DNA from: Flavobacteriales bacterium
Lineage (GTDB): Bacteria; Bacteroidota; Bacteroidia; Flavobacteriales_D; Crocinitomicaceae
Reading direction: 5' to 3'
Assembly (NCBI GenBank): GCA_947449575.1
Contig: CANFRV010000014.1
Span: 1-64,000 of the forward strand
Length of the DNA stretch: 64,000 bases
This document shows positions 32,459-42,516 of this stretch, one piece after another (position 1 is the stretch's first letter; every line of letters starts with the position of its first letter). Under the pieces are notes generated by a model, which ran no database searches, had not been told where the DNA came from, and worked only from the letters and a program-made list of their open reading frames with translations. The position numbers were made by a program, and so were the translations under genes.

Positions 32459-32608
32459 TTATTCTTCTCTCATAAATTGGTAAATACTCTCATAAACTTT
32501 AGATACTGCTTCACTATTTAAATACATTATGCTTGTTCTTTACATTCTGTTATATTAACGTATTTTACTTACGTTATTCTTTTACACGCAACAACTACAA
32601 TGCGTTTT

Positions 32609-33376
32609 TTACGACATGTGCAATCCCCCATTGATTGAAATATCGGCACCTGTGATATAGCGACCTTCTTCTGATGCTAAATAAGCTACCGCCCCGGCAA
32701 TTTCTGCAGGTGTACCTAATCGTCCCGAAGGAATTTGCTCGATAATTTTCGTTCGTATTTCTTCTCTAATTGCCATTACCATATCGGTGCCAACATACCC
32801 TGGAGACACAGTGTTTACAGTAATTCCTTTTTTTGCAACTTCCAACGCTAAAGATTTTGAAAAACCATACATTCCCGCTTTTGTTGCCGCATAATTCGTT
32901 TGACCAAATTGTCCTTTTTTACCATTTACTGAAGAAATACTAATGACCCGTCCCCACCCTCTTTCAATCATTCCTTCGATAACAAGGCGAGTGCATATAA
33001 AAACACTGTTTAGATTGGTATTAATTACTTCGTCCCATTGCTCGATAGACATTTTATGAAGAGCAGCATCCCTAGTAATTCCAGCGTTGTTTACCAAAAC
33101 ATCAATTGGTCCCATTTCTTGCGTAATTTCCTTTATCATTTTTGCTGCAGAACCATAATTCGAAATATCTCCTTCAATGACTTTCATCTCAAAACCCATT
33201 TTAAGTTGATCGTCTCGCCACTTTTTAGCCTCTTCTCGCCATTTCATAGCGCTGGTGAAATCTCTATAATTTGCTACTACGGTGTACCCATCTTTGTACA
33301 ATCTTTCGCAAATAGCTGTCCCCATCCCCCCTGTTCCACCAGTAACTAGTGCAATTTTATTATTATTTATTCTCAT
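32609..33376 (-). CDS. phaB: Acetoacetyl-CoA reductase
   Basis: The product is 255 residues. TGGTGGMGTAICERL, NNAGITRDAALHKMSIEQW, SSVNGKKGQFGQTNYAATKAG and VSPGYVGTDMV are the signature blocks of PhaB, an SDR that reduces acetoacetyl-CoA to R-3-hydroxybutyryl-CoA with NADPH. Catalytic Ser, Tyr and Lys are in place. It lies 41 bp behind phaC on the minus strand and supplies the monomer for the synthase. The ketothiolase PhaA that makes acetoacetyl-CoA is not in the window. Confidence 0.93.
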   Translation of the reverse strand: MRINNNKIALVTGGTGGMGTAICERLYKDGYTVVANYRDFTSAMKWREEAKKWRDDQLKMGFEMKVIEGDISNYGSAAKMIKEITQEMGPIDVLVNNAGITRDAALHKMSIEQWDEVINTNLNSVFICTRLVIEGMIERGWGRVISISSVNGKKGQFGQTNYAATKAGMYGFSKSLALEVAKKGITVNTVSPGYVGTDMVMAIREEIRTKIIEQIPSGRLGTPAEIAGAVAYLASEEGRYITGADISINGGLHMS

Positions 33377-33417
33377 ACAAATGATTCTTTTATAGCATTA
33401 AAAAATGACAAATAGTT

Positions 33418-35214
33418 TTAACAATCTGATATATTGTTTCCACACTTTTCTATTACATATCTTCCTGGAGCAGGTTCGATTGGTTTATATTTACTGTTGC
33501 CCAATTTCTTAGGTGCACTAATTTCCGCACCCGATCTTTCAGCAAGACGTTGACTCCACGTTATCCACCAGCTACCTTTGTGAAACTTCGCTGATTTTTT
33601 CCAAACATCAAATCCACTATCCAAAATACCATCCGTGTAATGACCATATTTTTCTTTAGAAGGCGGATTGATAACACCCATTACGTGACCCGATTGCCCT
33701 AAAATAAATTCGACTTGCCCACTTACTAATTCCGTTGTAGTGAAAGTTGTATGGCAAGGTGAGATATGATCATCCTCAAAACCAACAGCAATTATCGGAA
33801 TGTCAATTTTTCCCACATCAATTGCCGTATCACAAATTCTCAAGGCTTTTTTTCTACTTAATTTATTCTCTAAAACCATATATCTTAAATAAAATAGATA
33901 CATATTTGCAGGAAGATTTGTATTATCATTCGTCCAAAAAAGTAAATCAAAAGGAGCCGGATTTTTACCTTTCAAGTAATTATTTACTACATATTTCCAA
34001 ATTAAGTCATTCGCCCTAATAAGGTTAAAAGCACGTTCCATGTCATGTCCATGCATCAATCCGTTTTCCAATAATTCGCCCCTTTCCAACTTGTGAACCA
34101 GTGCATTATCGATCACGTCGCCCATTGGTCCTGCATCCGAAAAATCGATCATTGTAGCAATAAAAGTGGCTGAATTAACTGGATTTTCTTCCGTAGAATT
34201 TTTTCCTGCAAGAACAGCAAGTGACGTTGCTAATAAGGTTCCTCCAAGGCAATACCCCAAGGTATTTACTTTTGCAGATTTTGAAATGGATTGCGCCACT
34301 TCAATAGCTTTCAATGCTCCTTTCTGAACATAATCGTCAAAAGAAATATTTCGCATTTTTGAATTTGGATTTTTCCATGAGACAATAAAAGTATTAAATC
34401 CTTGATCTACAATAAATTTTGAAAAGGAATTTTCAGGACGTAAATCAAAAATGTAGAATTTATTGATCCAGGGTGGAATAATAACCAATGGCGTTTCAAA
34501 GAATTTTTCCGTTGAAGGCGCGTACTGTATTACTTGCATTAGCTCATTTTCGAACACAACTTCTCCAGGGGTAATCCCGAGATTCTTACCTACTTCAAAA
34601 CCCGACATGTCTGATTGAGATATTTTACCATTTTCCAAATCCTCGGACAGATTATTGAGTCCATCGATGATGCTTTGCCCTTTTGTTTCCTTCGCCAATT
34701 TTAAAGCCTCAGGATTGGTTGCAAGAAAGTTCGAAGGAGACAATGCATCAATGAATTGTTGTGAATAAAAATTTAATTTTTTCTTTGATCGAGCATCAAT
34801 TTCAGACGTATCAATAATTTCTTCCATCAAGTTGGACACTAAAAGATAACTTTGCTTCACAAAATCAAAATAAGCAGGCGCCTCCTCCCAATCTTTTGAA
34901 CTGAAACGTCGATCTCCGTCTTTTGGCGAAATCACAGGGACGTATTTATCCGTTATTCCCATTTGTTTTTCACAAATACGATTCCATAATTCTTGTTGGC
35001 TTTTGAAAAACTTTTGACACGATTCATTTACTTTCTCTAATTCTCCAGGCGAAGCGACCAGCTTACTGCCGAATTGCAAAAATGAATTAGACATATCTCT
35101 CGTGTCATAGTACAAACTCGATTTATTATCCATGAAATTTTGGATAATTTTTTGACTTACCTTCGTCATTTTTGTAGTCAATTCTTGAAGGTCTAATTGT
35201 GGCAAACTTTCCAT
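33418..35214 (-). CDS. phaC: Class I polyhydroxyalkanoate synthase
   Basis: The product is 598 residues, the length of class I synthases. The N-terminal domain (about 1-200) precedes an alpha/beta-hydrolase core with the lipase box GYCLGG (Cys about 320 as nucleophile), the catalytic Asp in EDDHISP and His in GHVMGVINPP. WNDWKSP-type and GSWW elements of the C-terminus are represented by GSWWITWSQRLAERSG. It polymerises R-3-hydroxybutyryl-CoA on the surface of granules. It lies between the phasin gene (145 bp upstream) and phaB. Confidence 0.95.
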   Translation of the reverse strand: MESLPQLDLQELTTKMTKVSQKIIQNFMDNKSSLYYDTRDMSNSFLQFGSKLVASPGELEKVNESCQKFFKSQQELWNRICEKQMGITDKYVPVISPKDGDRRFSSKDWEEAPAYFDFVKQSYLLVSNLMEEIIDTSEIDARSKKKLNFYSQQFIDALSPSNFLATNPEALKLAKETKGQSIIDGLNNLSEDLENGKISQSDMSGFEVGKNLGITPGEVVFENELMQVIQYAPSTEKFFETPLVIIPPWINKFYIFDLRPENSFSKFIVDQGFNTFIVSWKNPNSKMRNISFDDYVQKGALKAIEVAQSISKSAKVNTLGYCLGGTLLATSLAVLAGKNSTEENPVNSATFIATMIDFSDAGPMGDVIDNALVHKLERGELLENGLMHGHDMERAFNLIRANDLIWKYVVNNYLKGKNPAPFDLLFWTNDNTNLPANMYLFYLRYMVLENKLSRKKALRICDTAIDVGKIDIPIIAVGFEDDHISPCHTTFTTTELVSGQVEFILGQSGHVMGVINPPSKEKYGHYTDGILDSGFDVWKKSAKFHKGSWWITWSQRLAERSGAEISAPKKLGNSKYKPIEPAPGRYVIEKCGNNISDC

Positions 35215-35359
35215 ACAGATTTTTATTATTTAAATGGATGTTGTAAAAAGTAAAACACATTATTAATAGAGATATTCGGGGAAAATTCTCTCAATTAACA
35301 ATGTGTTTCTAAATAAACATCACTTCTAAAAATTATTAAATAAAGAGTTATTTATTTGT

Positions 35360-35962
35360 TTACAATTTAACTTTTTGTTCTGTTTGTTTCCACCATTCAG
35401 AAGCTAATTCAGAAAATTTATTCATACCTTTACTTTGAAGACTGAATAAGTATTCAATATGCGTGTTAATATTTTCTCCAATTTTTTGGTTGAAATTAAC
35501 TGCTAAATTGGTGTGCTTATTATACGCATCTACAATCTCTTGGGTGTTCTTAACACTTAATTTACGAGAAGCCTCAAAATTCTCTTTAATCAAATTCAAT
35601 AATTTTTCTGGAGTAGAACTATTAGTATCCTTAACGATGTCAATTAATTTCGTGTTAAAATCAACATTCATTTCCATTTGTCTTGAATATGAATTGATTA
35701 TACTATCCAACGCATCTTCCGCCAACTCAACTGATTTTCTAAATGTACTTTTTAACGAATCTGTTAAAGTATCTTCAATATCTTGCTGATTCAATTTTAA
35801 TTTAACTGCATCAACTACTTTTTTATTATAATCTAAAGCATCATTAATAAATTTGGTATTTGCACCAATAATTTCTCTAATTGTTTCTTTTGATTTCTCT
35901 GCAGTATCTTTAATACTCACTTTCATTTTCTCTGCTCTTTCATTTAAAGTCGCTCTTGTCAT
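35360..35962 (-). CDS. Phasin-like granule protein
   Basis: The product is 200 residues, almost entirely amphipathic helix, with no Cys or Trp before the C-terminal WWKQTEQKVKL. NFNQKIGENINTHIEYLFSL and the repeated helix pattern fit phasins that coat PHA granules. Position directly upstream of phaC supports this. It is the first gene of the operon; no clear TAnnTTTG box is seen in 35963-36100. It could instead be another PHA-associated helical protein such as PhaM, but phasin is the better fit. Confidence 0.75.
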   Translation of the reverse strand: MTRATLNERAEKMKVSIKDTAEKSKETIREIIGANTKFINDALDYNKKVVDAVKLKLNQQDIEDTLTDSLKSTFRKSVELAEDALDSIINSYSRQMEMNVDFNTKLIDIVKDTNSSTPEKLLNLIKENFEASRKLSVKNTQEIVDAYNKHTNLAVNFNQKIGENINTHIEYLFSLQSKGMNKFSELASEWWKQTEQKVKL

Positions 35963-36227
35963 AACTTTTGTTTTTTAACTGATTTATATTTTATTAATTT
36001 CATTTCTAATTTTCTACCTGTCTTTAACGAGCTTTTTTATTCAAAAGGCATATCTTAACTTCCTGTTTTTTTAAAGAATACTAATCGTAACAGATTTCCA
36101 ATTAATCAATTTTATAGAACAAAAATAGAGGGGTTGAATGGAAAAAAACATGATAGTAATTTACTTGATTCTGACAGTTGTCATTATTAAGAATTATTAC
36201 TTATATTTAACCATCCTAAAAAATTAT

Positions 36228-39200
36228 ATGCAAAACATTGCTGAAAAACCGTTAAAAATATTGAATGCTTCTGCCGGAAGTGGTAAAACATTCAATTTAG
36301 TGAAAGAATACGTGATGTTGCTTCTAAGTGATTCACATGTCACAAATCGTTTTTCGAATATCATAGCGATGACCTTCACGAACAAGGCTGCATTGGAAAT
36401 GAAAAGCAGAATTATTCAGGCGTTGGATGAGTTGAGTTTCCCTGATAAATACAAGGAAAAATCGGATAAATATGCCCTGCTGATTGGAAAGGCATTGGGA
36501 ATTAACCCAGAGGAAGTGCATGTGAGGGCTCGAAAAGTTTTACAAAATATTCTTCATTGCTACGAAGATTTTCATGTGATGACCATTGACAAATTCAATC
36601 TAAAATTGATTCGTTCCTTTAGTCGTGATTTGAATTTACCCAACGATTTTGAAATCATTCTAAATGAAAACGAAGTCATTGAAAGAGTTGTCGATACAAT
36701 GATGAGTCAATTGGGGCAGGCTGATTTACAAAAATTAACGGACCTTGTTTTTGCCTATGCGAAAGACAACATCGAAGAAGGTGAAAAATGGGATTTTAGA
36801 AAAGATTTAATAAAATTTGCCTCCATCTTACAAAAGGAAAACTATTTTCAGATTGTAGAAAAATTGATGGACAGCGATTTTACAGGAGAAACTTTGAATG
36901 GATTGAAGTTTGAACGTAAAAGAATGGTGGATCATTTCATTAGTGAATGTCAGGTAGTTTATCAATTATTTTTGAGCGAGAATATCAGTCCAGATGAATT
37001 GCCAGGAGCATCGGTAACATTCAAAGTTATATCACAGTTAGGTTCCATCGCTACCATACCAAAAATATTATTCTCAGATTCTTTTATTAAATATTGCTCA
37101 AATGAACCTCCTGTAAAAAAACGATTTCCATCCAATTTGCAAGAATCTCTGCTCAATTTAGAAAAAGAATGGGAGAATTACATCAAAGAATTCACGAGTA
37201 TCAGCTTGTACATCAAGAATTTCTACAACATGGCCTTACTTCAATTCATGGCGAAGCAATTAGTGATTGTGAGAAAAGATGAACAACTCATTCGAATTTC
37301 AGAATTCAATAAATTGATCTCCGATTTAGTGAAAAACGAAGAAGCACCTTTTATATACGAACGCCTAGGTAGCCGTTTTCATCATTTTTTATTAGATGAA
37401 TTTCAAGACACATCTCATTTACAATGGTTGAATATGGTTCCGCTCATACATGAATCGATTTCTCAAGATAAAAAGAATCTCATCGTTGGCGATCCCAAGC
37501 AATCTATTTATCGCTTCAAAAATGGTTTAGCTGAACAATTTGTTCTTTTACCAGAAATCTACAACCCAGACAATGATAGTAAAGTAGCTGAACGTTCTGC
37601 TTATTTTAAGAAAATGGGGGAAATGTTTCCTTTAGAGGATAACTGGCGCTCAGCAGCTACAATTGTTAATTTTAATAACGATTTTTTTGAACTTTTGAAA
37701 GAAGAATTAGATGATGAATTTAAGCCTTTTTATAATTCCATTAAACAAACTCCTACGTCAAAAAAAGAAGGTTATATCGAAATCGTTTCTCGTGAAATAA
37801 GTGCTACCGAAGAAAACAATGAAGTAAAATTGCTTCTAGAGTGGATTCAAGCCTGCGAAGAGGATGGATTCAAGCGAGGCGAAATATGTATTTTAGGTAA
37901 TAAAAACAAAGAATGTTCATCGTGGGCGATTGCATTAACGGAAAATGGATACGATGTAGTTTCGGCGGATTCTCTTTTGGTAAATAGTTCACCGGCCGTT
38001 CAATTAACAATTGCCTATTTGAGACGTAGATTAAATCCTCTCAGTGAGAATGAAAAGCGACGATTTGGAGAAATGTATTTCAGGCTATTCCCTGATAATG
38101 CTTACAATAAATACAAGTCCTATTTAGATGAAAAACACTCTGAAACAACAGGTAAAATATTTAAATTTTTCAATGATGAACGATTTTTAAGCGATTGTTT
38201 CGGTTCAAAAACAGACTTTTTTGCGAAGTATGAAAATTTATATGACCTCATTCAAAAGTTTTATTCACTTATTCACTTTGATGAATTGACGAATCCCTAT
38301 TTGCATCATTTAGCAGATATGGCACATGAGTTTGACTTGACAAAAGGACCAGATTTGAAAGGTTTTCTAGAGAATTATTCCGTTCAAGGAAAAAAATCGG
38401 CTGTACAATTACCTGAAAGTGAAAATGCAATTCGAATTATGAGTATTCATAAATCGAAAGGATTAGAATTTCCAGTAGTGATGCTTCCAAAGATGGATTT
38501 TGATTTATCTATTCATAATAATTCCAAATTCTTAATTTCAACCAAGGACCGAATTTTATATACACCTCAAGGCAAGGATTCTCCGATTGATGAAATAAAA
38601 GCATTTACAGAGCAAGAATTGGGGCAAGTAAAAACAGATGTCATCAATAAATGTTATGTCGCGATGACACGTCCCATCGAACGCATGTTTATCAATAATG
38701 AGTTTGAAAAGAAATCAAAATTTTCGGAAATTTTCCAAGGAATTTTAGGGCAAATTGAAGGAGAAAAAACAGAAATAAATGGAGGTTTTAAATTAACCAT
38801 AGGACAACGAAGCACACGAGAAGCAGATTCTATAACTGTCGAAGCGCCTTATTTTGTGCCGAAAAATGTAGCAGACCGTTTGTGGTTTCCAGATATTTCA
38901 TTGCAGGACCAAGAAGACTTACTAACGCCCGACACACTAACGGAAGCGCAACGGTATGGTAATCAATTGCATTTGATTTTATCCATTGTTAATTTTGAAG
39001 GAGAAATAGATTTGTGTATTGAAAACCTATACAAAGAAGGTCAAGTGGAAATTGAATTTGTAGATCGAATGAAAACAGAGTTAAAGAAACTTTTTAATGA
39101 TTCTGACTATCAAAGTTTATTTGAAAATTCGACTGAAATAATGAGTGAGCAACCGATCATTATCGATGAGCAGACTACTATTCGTCCGGATAAGATTATT

Positions 39201-39395
39201 TTAAAAAATACCGAAAAAGAGTCGGGTCAAATAGGTCAAAATGCAATTGTGATTGATTACAAGACAGGAATGCCACATGATAAATACGGTAAGCAAATTC
39301 GGCAATACACCAGTGCAATGAAGGAATTGGGATATGAAGAAGTGGAAGGATATGTTTTTTATACCGCTACCAGAGAATTGGTTAGGATCAGTTGA
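36228..39395 (+). CDS. addA: AddA-like UvrD-family helicase with C-terminal nuclease domain
   Basis: The ATG at 36228 is chosen instead of 36138 because MQNIAEKPLKILNASAGSGKT places the Walker A loop at the usual distance from the N-terminus; the 30 residues before it are a low-complexity hydrophobic stretch. The product is 1055 residues. Motifs: ASAGSGKTF (I), DEFQDTS (II), VGDPKQSIYRFKNG (III), IHKSKGLEFPVVMLP (V), YVAMTRPIERMF (VI). VIDYKTG in the last 80 residues is the PD-(D/E)XK nuclease core. The enzyme would process DNA double-strand ends for RecA. Its usual partner AddB is not next to it. It overlaps menC by 8 bp, tail to tail. Confidence 0.85.
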   Translation: MQNIAEKPLKILNASAGSGKTFNLVKEYVMLLLSDSHVTNRFSNIIAMTFTNKAALEMKSRIIQALDELSFPDKYKEKSDKYALLIGKALGINPEEVHVRARKVLQNILHCYEDFHVMTIDKFNLKLIRSFSRDLNLPNDFEIILNENEVIERVVDTMMSQLGQADLQKLTDLVFAYAKDNIEEGEKWDFRKDLIKFASILQKENYFQIVEKLMDSDFTGETLNGLKFERKRMVDHFISECQVVYQLFLSENISPDELPGASVTFKVISQLGSIATIPKILFSDSFIKYCSNEPPVKKRFPSNLQESLLNLEKEWENYIKEFTSISLYIKNFYNMALLQFMAKQLVIVRKDEQLIRISEFNKLISDLVKNEEAPFIYERLGSRFHHFLLDEFQDTSHLQWLNMVPLIHESISQDKKNLIVGDPKQSIYRFKNGLAEQFVLLPEIYNPDNDSKVAERSAYFKKMGEMFPLEDNWRSAATIVNFNNDFFELLKEELDDEFKPFYNSIKQTPTSKKEGYIEIVSREISATEENNEVKLLLEWIQACEEDGFKRGEICILGNKNKECSSWAIALTENGYDVVSADSLLVNSSPAVQLTIAYLRRRLNPLSENEKRRFGEMYFRLFPDNAYNKYKSYLDEKHSETTGKIFKFFNDERFLSDCFGSKTDFFAKYENLYDLIQKFYSLIHFDELTNPYLHHLADMAHEFDLTKGPDLKGFLENYSVQGKKSAVQLPESENAIRIMSIHKSKGLEFPVVMLPKMDFDLSIHNNSKFLISTKDRILYTPQGKDSPIDEIKAFTEQELGQVKTDVINKCYVAMTRPIERMFINNEFEKKSKFSEIFQGILGQIEGEKTEINGGFKLTIGQRSTREADSITVEAPYFVPKNVADRLWFPDISLQDQEDLLTPDTLTEAQRYGNQLHLILSIVNFEGEIDLCIENLYKEGQVEIEFVDRMKTELKKLFNDSDYQSLFENSTEIMSEQPIIIDEQTTIRPDKIILKNTEKESGQIGQNAIVIDYKTGMPHDKYGKQIRQYTSAMKELGYEEVEGYVFYTATRELVRIS

Positions 39396-40410
39396 CCAGA
39401 AAAATCTCTCCGTTTTCAACCCGCAAATCACTTTCTACATTATTTGTGTACAAACTTCCAGTACCCAACCCTTGAGGTAAATGATTAGTATACTCTCCAG
39501 CAAACTGAGCCACTGCATTGAGTCCCACATTTGATTCTAAAGCAGAGGTGATCCACCACGGAATATTCATAGATTCTGAAAGTTCAATCCATTCTCTACA
39601 CCCTTTTATTCCTCCATGGAGACTTGGTTTTAAGATAATGAATTGAGGAACTATCGTTTCTAAAAGTTCGCGTTTTTGTGTCATCTGAGTTATTGAAATT
39701 AACTCCTCATCTAAAGCGATTGGAAGTGCAGAATTCAAACACAAATCTTTCATTACTTCCCACTGTCCAACTTCTATTGGCTGCTCTATCGAGTGAATAT
39801 CAAAAATGGACAGAGCATTTAATTTACTTTGCGCTTCCGTTGGAGAAAAAGCTCCATTGGCATCAACTCGTATACTTATTTCCTCACTTGAATAGCGATT
39901 ACGGATCGTTTCCAAGATTTTTAATTCAGCTTGAAAATCAATCGAGCCAATCTTCATTTTCAAACAGGAAAAACCTTCTGTTAGTTTTTGTTCAATTTGA
40001 GCATGCAGATAATTGGAATCGCCCATCCAAATCAGTCCATTGATAGGAATTCTTCGTTTCCCTTGCGAAAAATCATTGTCAAAAATAACTTTTTTTCCTC
40101 CATTCTTGAGATCTAAGAAAGCTGTTTCCAAACCAAATAAAATGGAAGGATAAGCATTCAACACCTCTAAATCAGAAAGATAGTGATCAACGTTGGAACA
40201 TACCTTGGAAAGCATTTCTTCGTATGAATTAATATCAACAAAATCTGGCGACAAACCTTCAATTACACTACATTCCCCCCTTCCAATTCGTGCAGAATCA
40301 TCCGCGTGAAACAAATCAATATACCAAGAATATTTCTCTGTCAAAACACCTCTACTCGTCCCACTTGGGCGTTTAAAATAAAAGATTTGTTTTGAGAATG
40401 TCGCCTTCAT
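39388..40410 (-). CDS. menC: o-Succinylbenzoate synthase
   Basis: The product is 340 residues of the enolase superfamily. LKMKIG carries the catalytic KxK, RVDANGAF, EQPIE and DEEL carry the metal ligands (Asp, Glu, Asp), and ILKPSLHGG carries the second catalytic Lys. SALESNVG is the typical C-terminal loop of OSBS. It dehydrates SHCHC to o-succinylbenzoate in menaquinone synthesis. The gene is 3 bp behind menA on the same strand, which secures the pathway assignment. Confidence 0.9.
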   Translation of the reverse strand: MKATFSKQIFYFKRPSGTSRGVLTEKYSWYIDLFHADDSARIGRGECSVIEGLSPDFVDINSYEEMLSKVCSNVDHYLSDLEVLNAYPSILFGLETAFLDLKNGGKKVIFDNDFSQGKRRIPINGLIWMGDSNYLHAQIEQKLTEGFSCLKMKIGSIDFQAELKILETIRNRYSSEEISIRVDANGAFSPTEAQSKLNALSIFDIHSIEQPIEVGQWEVMKDLCLNSALPIALDEELISITQMTQKRELLETIVPQFIILKPSLHGGIKGCREWIELSESMNIPWWITSALESNVGLNAVAQFAGEYTNHLPQGLGTGSLYTNNVESDLRVENGEIFLVN

Positions 40411-40413
40411 CTA

Positions 40414-41313
40414 TCAAATATTCATCAATATACTGGTCAAAACAGACATGGCAAAAGTGGTCAGCGCTACTTTTTTCAACTCCGGATCATAGTCCACTGG
40501 ATTTGTTGTTTTTTGCACCTTTTTTAAGTGAATAATCAACACCAACGCCGGTACGATTCCAATAGCGCCAAAGGGAGAATCTTGTATTTTCAAAAAAATC
40601 ATGAGCGAAATAATTCCTCCCATAATCAAAATAGAATGATAATATTTTGCCTTCAAACCACCCATTTTCACCACCAACGTATTCTTTCCTACTTTTTTAT
40701 CGTTGTATTCATCTCTCATATTATTGAGATTCAAAACAGCTGTACTTAAAAAACCAATTGACATTGCAGGTAAAATGTTGAGATAATCAACTGATTTTGC
40801 AAATAAAGTATACACGCCTAAAAGGCTAACAAGGCCAAAGAAAATAAAAACAAATACATCACCGAAACCGCTATATCCATATGCTTTCTTCCCTACAGTG
40901 TAGGTTATAGCAGCCAAAACACACAAAATAGCTAATCCTACATAGACCGTTAAAATGGATGTTGGCATATTTTTCGTGCCCAGATAAATCAATGGTGCAG
41001 CACTACAAAAACTCAAAAAAGAAGTCAAAATAACCGCCTTTTTCATTTCCGAAATAGAAATAATACCTGACTGCACAGCTCTCACAGGTCCAATTCGTTC
41101 TGCATTGTCCGCTCCTTTTTGACTATCACCAAGATCATTGGCTAAATTGGAAACAATTTGAAAAAGCACCGTTGTTATCATTGCTAGTACAAAAATTGTT
41201 GTGTCCCAAAAACCATTTTTATAGGCAATTGCAGAACCTAAAATGATACCAGAAAGAGAAAGAGGAAGCGTTCGCAGACGCAAAGCTTTCAACCATGCTT
41301 GAGATTTTGTCAT
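40414..41313 (-). CDS. menA: 1,4-Dihydroxy-2-naphthoate polyprenyltransferase
   Basis: The product is 299 residues with eight or nine membrane helices (UbiA fold). NLANDLGDSQKGADN is the first Asp-rich motif that binds the prenyl diphosphate through Mg; NNMRDEYNDKKVGKNTL is the second. It attaches the isoprenoid tail to dihydroxynaphthoate at the membrane, the penultimate step of menaquinone synthesis. It heads a menA-menC pair. TAACTTTA in the 25 bp upstream is close to a -7 box. Confidence 0.92.
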   Translation of the reverse strand: MTKSQAWLKALRLRTLPLSLSGIILGSAIAYKNGFWDTTIFVLAMITTVLFQIVSNLANDLGDSQKGADNAERIGPVRAVQSGIISISEMKKAVILTSFLSFCSAAPLIYLGTKNMPTSILTVYVGLAILCVLAAITYTVGKKAYGYSGFGDVFVFIFFGLVSLLGVYTLFAKSVDYLNILPAMSIGFLSTAVLNLNNMRDEYNDKKVGKNTLVVKMGGLKAKYYHSILIMGGIISLMIFLKIQDSPFGAIGIVPALVLIIHLKKVQKTTNPVDYDPELKKVALTTFAMSVLTSILMNI

Positions 41314-41538
41314 GGCATAAAGTTAAAAATTGATACTGAATTATGCGACATAATTAGAATTATTATCCCTCATTTCTATTTCTTCAGAGAAAAAAGGAAT
41401 AGCCCACAATTTAACTAGTTTTACTTCAAAGATTTAGTTAATTTGAGATAGTATCCTTTTTAATACTTTCTACCATTGAAATTAATCATCTCGTAAAAAA
41501 AAGCATAGAAGACAATAAATTATAACTATATTCGATAT

Positions 41539-42516
41539 ATGGAAGAATTAAATCGAATAGAAGCACCTTTAAGTGATTTACTAGGTATTAGATATCCCAT
41601 CATAATGGCTCCCATGTTTTTGGTTTCCAACACAGACATGATAATAGAAGCCGTTAGAGCTGGAATAACCGGAGCAATTCCCGCCTTAAATTATAGAACA
41701 ACAGAAGAATTAAGGACTGCCATTCGCTTGATTCAATCAGAAGTTACAGGACCGTTTGGAATAAATTTAATCGTTAGCAAATCCAATTTTCTCTACAAAG
41801 AGCAATTGAAAGTTTGTTGTGAGGAAAAAATCTCTTTTATCATCACTTCCCTAGGTTCTCCCGAAGAAACTATTAATGAAGCTCACAAGGTTGGTGTCAA
41901 AGTTTTTTGTGATGTTACGGATACTACGTATGCTAAAAAAGTAGAAGAATTAGGAGCAGACGCAGTAATCGCCGTTAATAAAGAAGCAGGTGGGCATGCA
42001 GGTAATTTATCCTATAAAGAATTGATCCCGCAATTAAAAAAAGCAGTTTCCATACCCGTAATTTCTGCAGGAGGTGTTGGATCAGGAGCTGGACTTAAAA
42101 ACATGCTTGAAATTGGCGCGGCAGGAGTTTCTATGGGGAGTCTCTTCATTGCTACTATAGAATCAGCCGTTTCAGAAGAATATAAACAGGCTTGTGTAGA
42201 TTTTGGAGCAAAAGACATTGTCATGACCACCAAATTATCAGGAACACCTTGTTCTGTCATTAAAACTCCCTATGTAGATAAGATTGGCACGTCACAAAAC
42301 TGCATTGAAAGAATTCTTTCTAAAAGTAAACGATTGAAAAAATGGTTCAAGGCATTTACATTTTACCGAGGAATGAAAAACCTAGAAAAAGCAGCATTCG
42401 GAGCGACCTATAAAACCGTTTGGGTGGCAGGTCCAAGCATTGAATATACCAAGGAAATACGAAAAGTAAGAGAAATAGTTAAACAACTTATTGCGGAATA
42501 TGAGCAAGCCAAATGA
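41539..42516 (+). CDS. Nitronate monooxygenase family flavoprotein
   Basis: The product is 325 residues, an FMN TIM barrel. RYPIIMAPMFLVS at the N-terminus, DAVIAVNKEAGGHAG (the catalytic-His loop), PVISAGGVGSGAGL and AAGVSMGSLFIA (phosphate-binding) are the family blocks. Members oxidise nitronates or act as enoyl-ACP reductase-like reductases; the exact substrate is not clear. It overlaps the DUF4442 gene by 17 bp, so the two are one operon and the pair may act on acyl compounds. The 225 bp upstream hold no gene. Confidence 0.85.
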   Translation: MEELNRIEAPLSDLLGIRYPIIMAPMFLVSNTDMIIEAVRAGITGAIPALNYRTTEELRTAIRLIQSEVTGPFGINLIVSKSNFLYKEQLKVCCEEKISFIITSLGSPEETINEAHKVGVKVFCDVTDTTYAKKVEELGADAVIAVNKEAGGHAGNLSYKELIPQLKKAVSIPVISAGGVGSGAGLKNMLEIGAAGVSMGSLFIATIESAVSEEYKQACVDFGAKDIVMTTKLSGTPCSVIKTPYVDKIGTSQNCIERILSKSKRLKKWFKAFTFYRGMKNLEKAAFGATYKTVWVAGPSIEYTKEIRKVREIVKQLIAEYEQAK

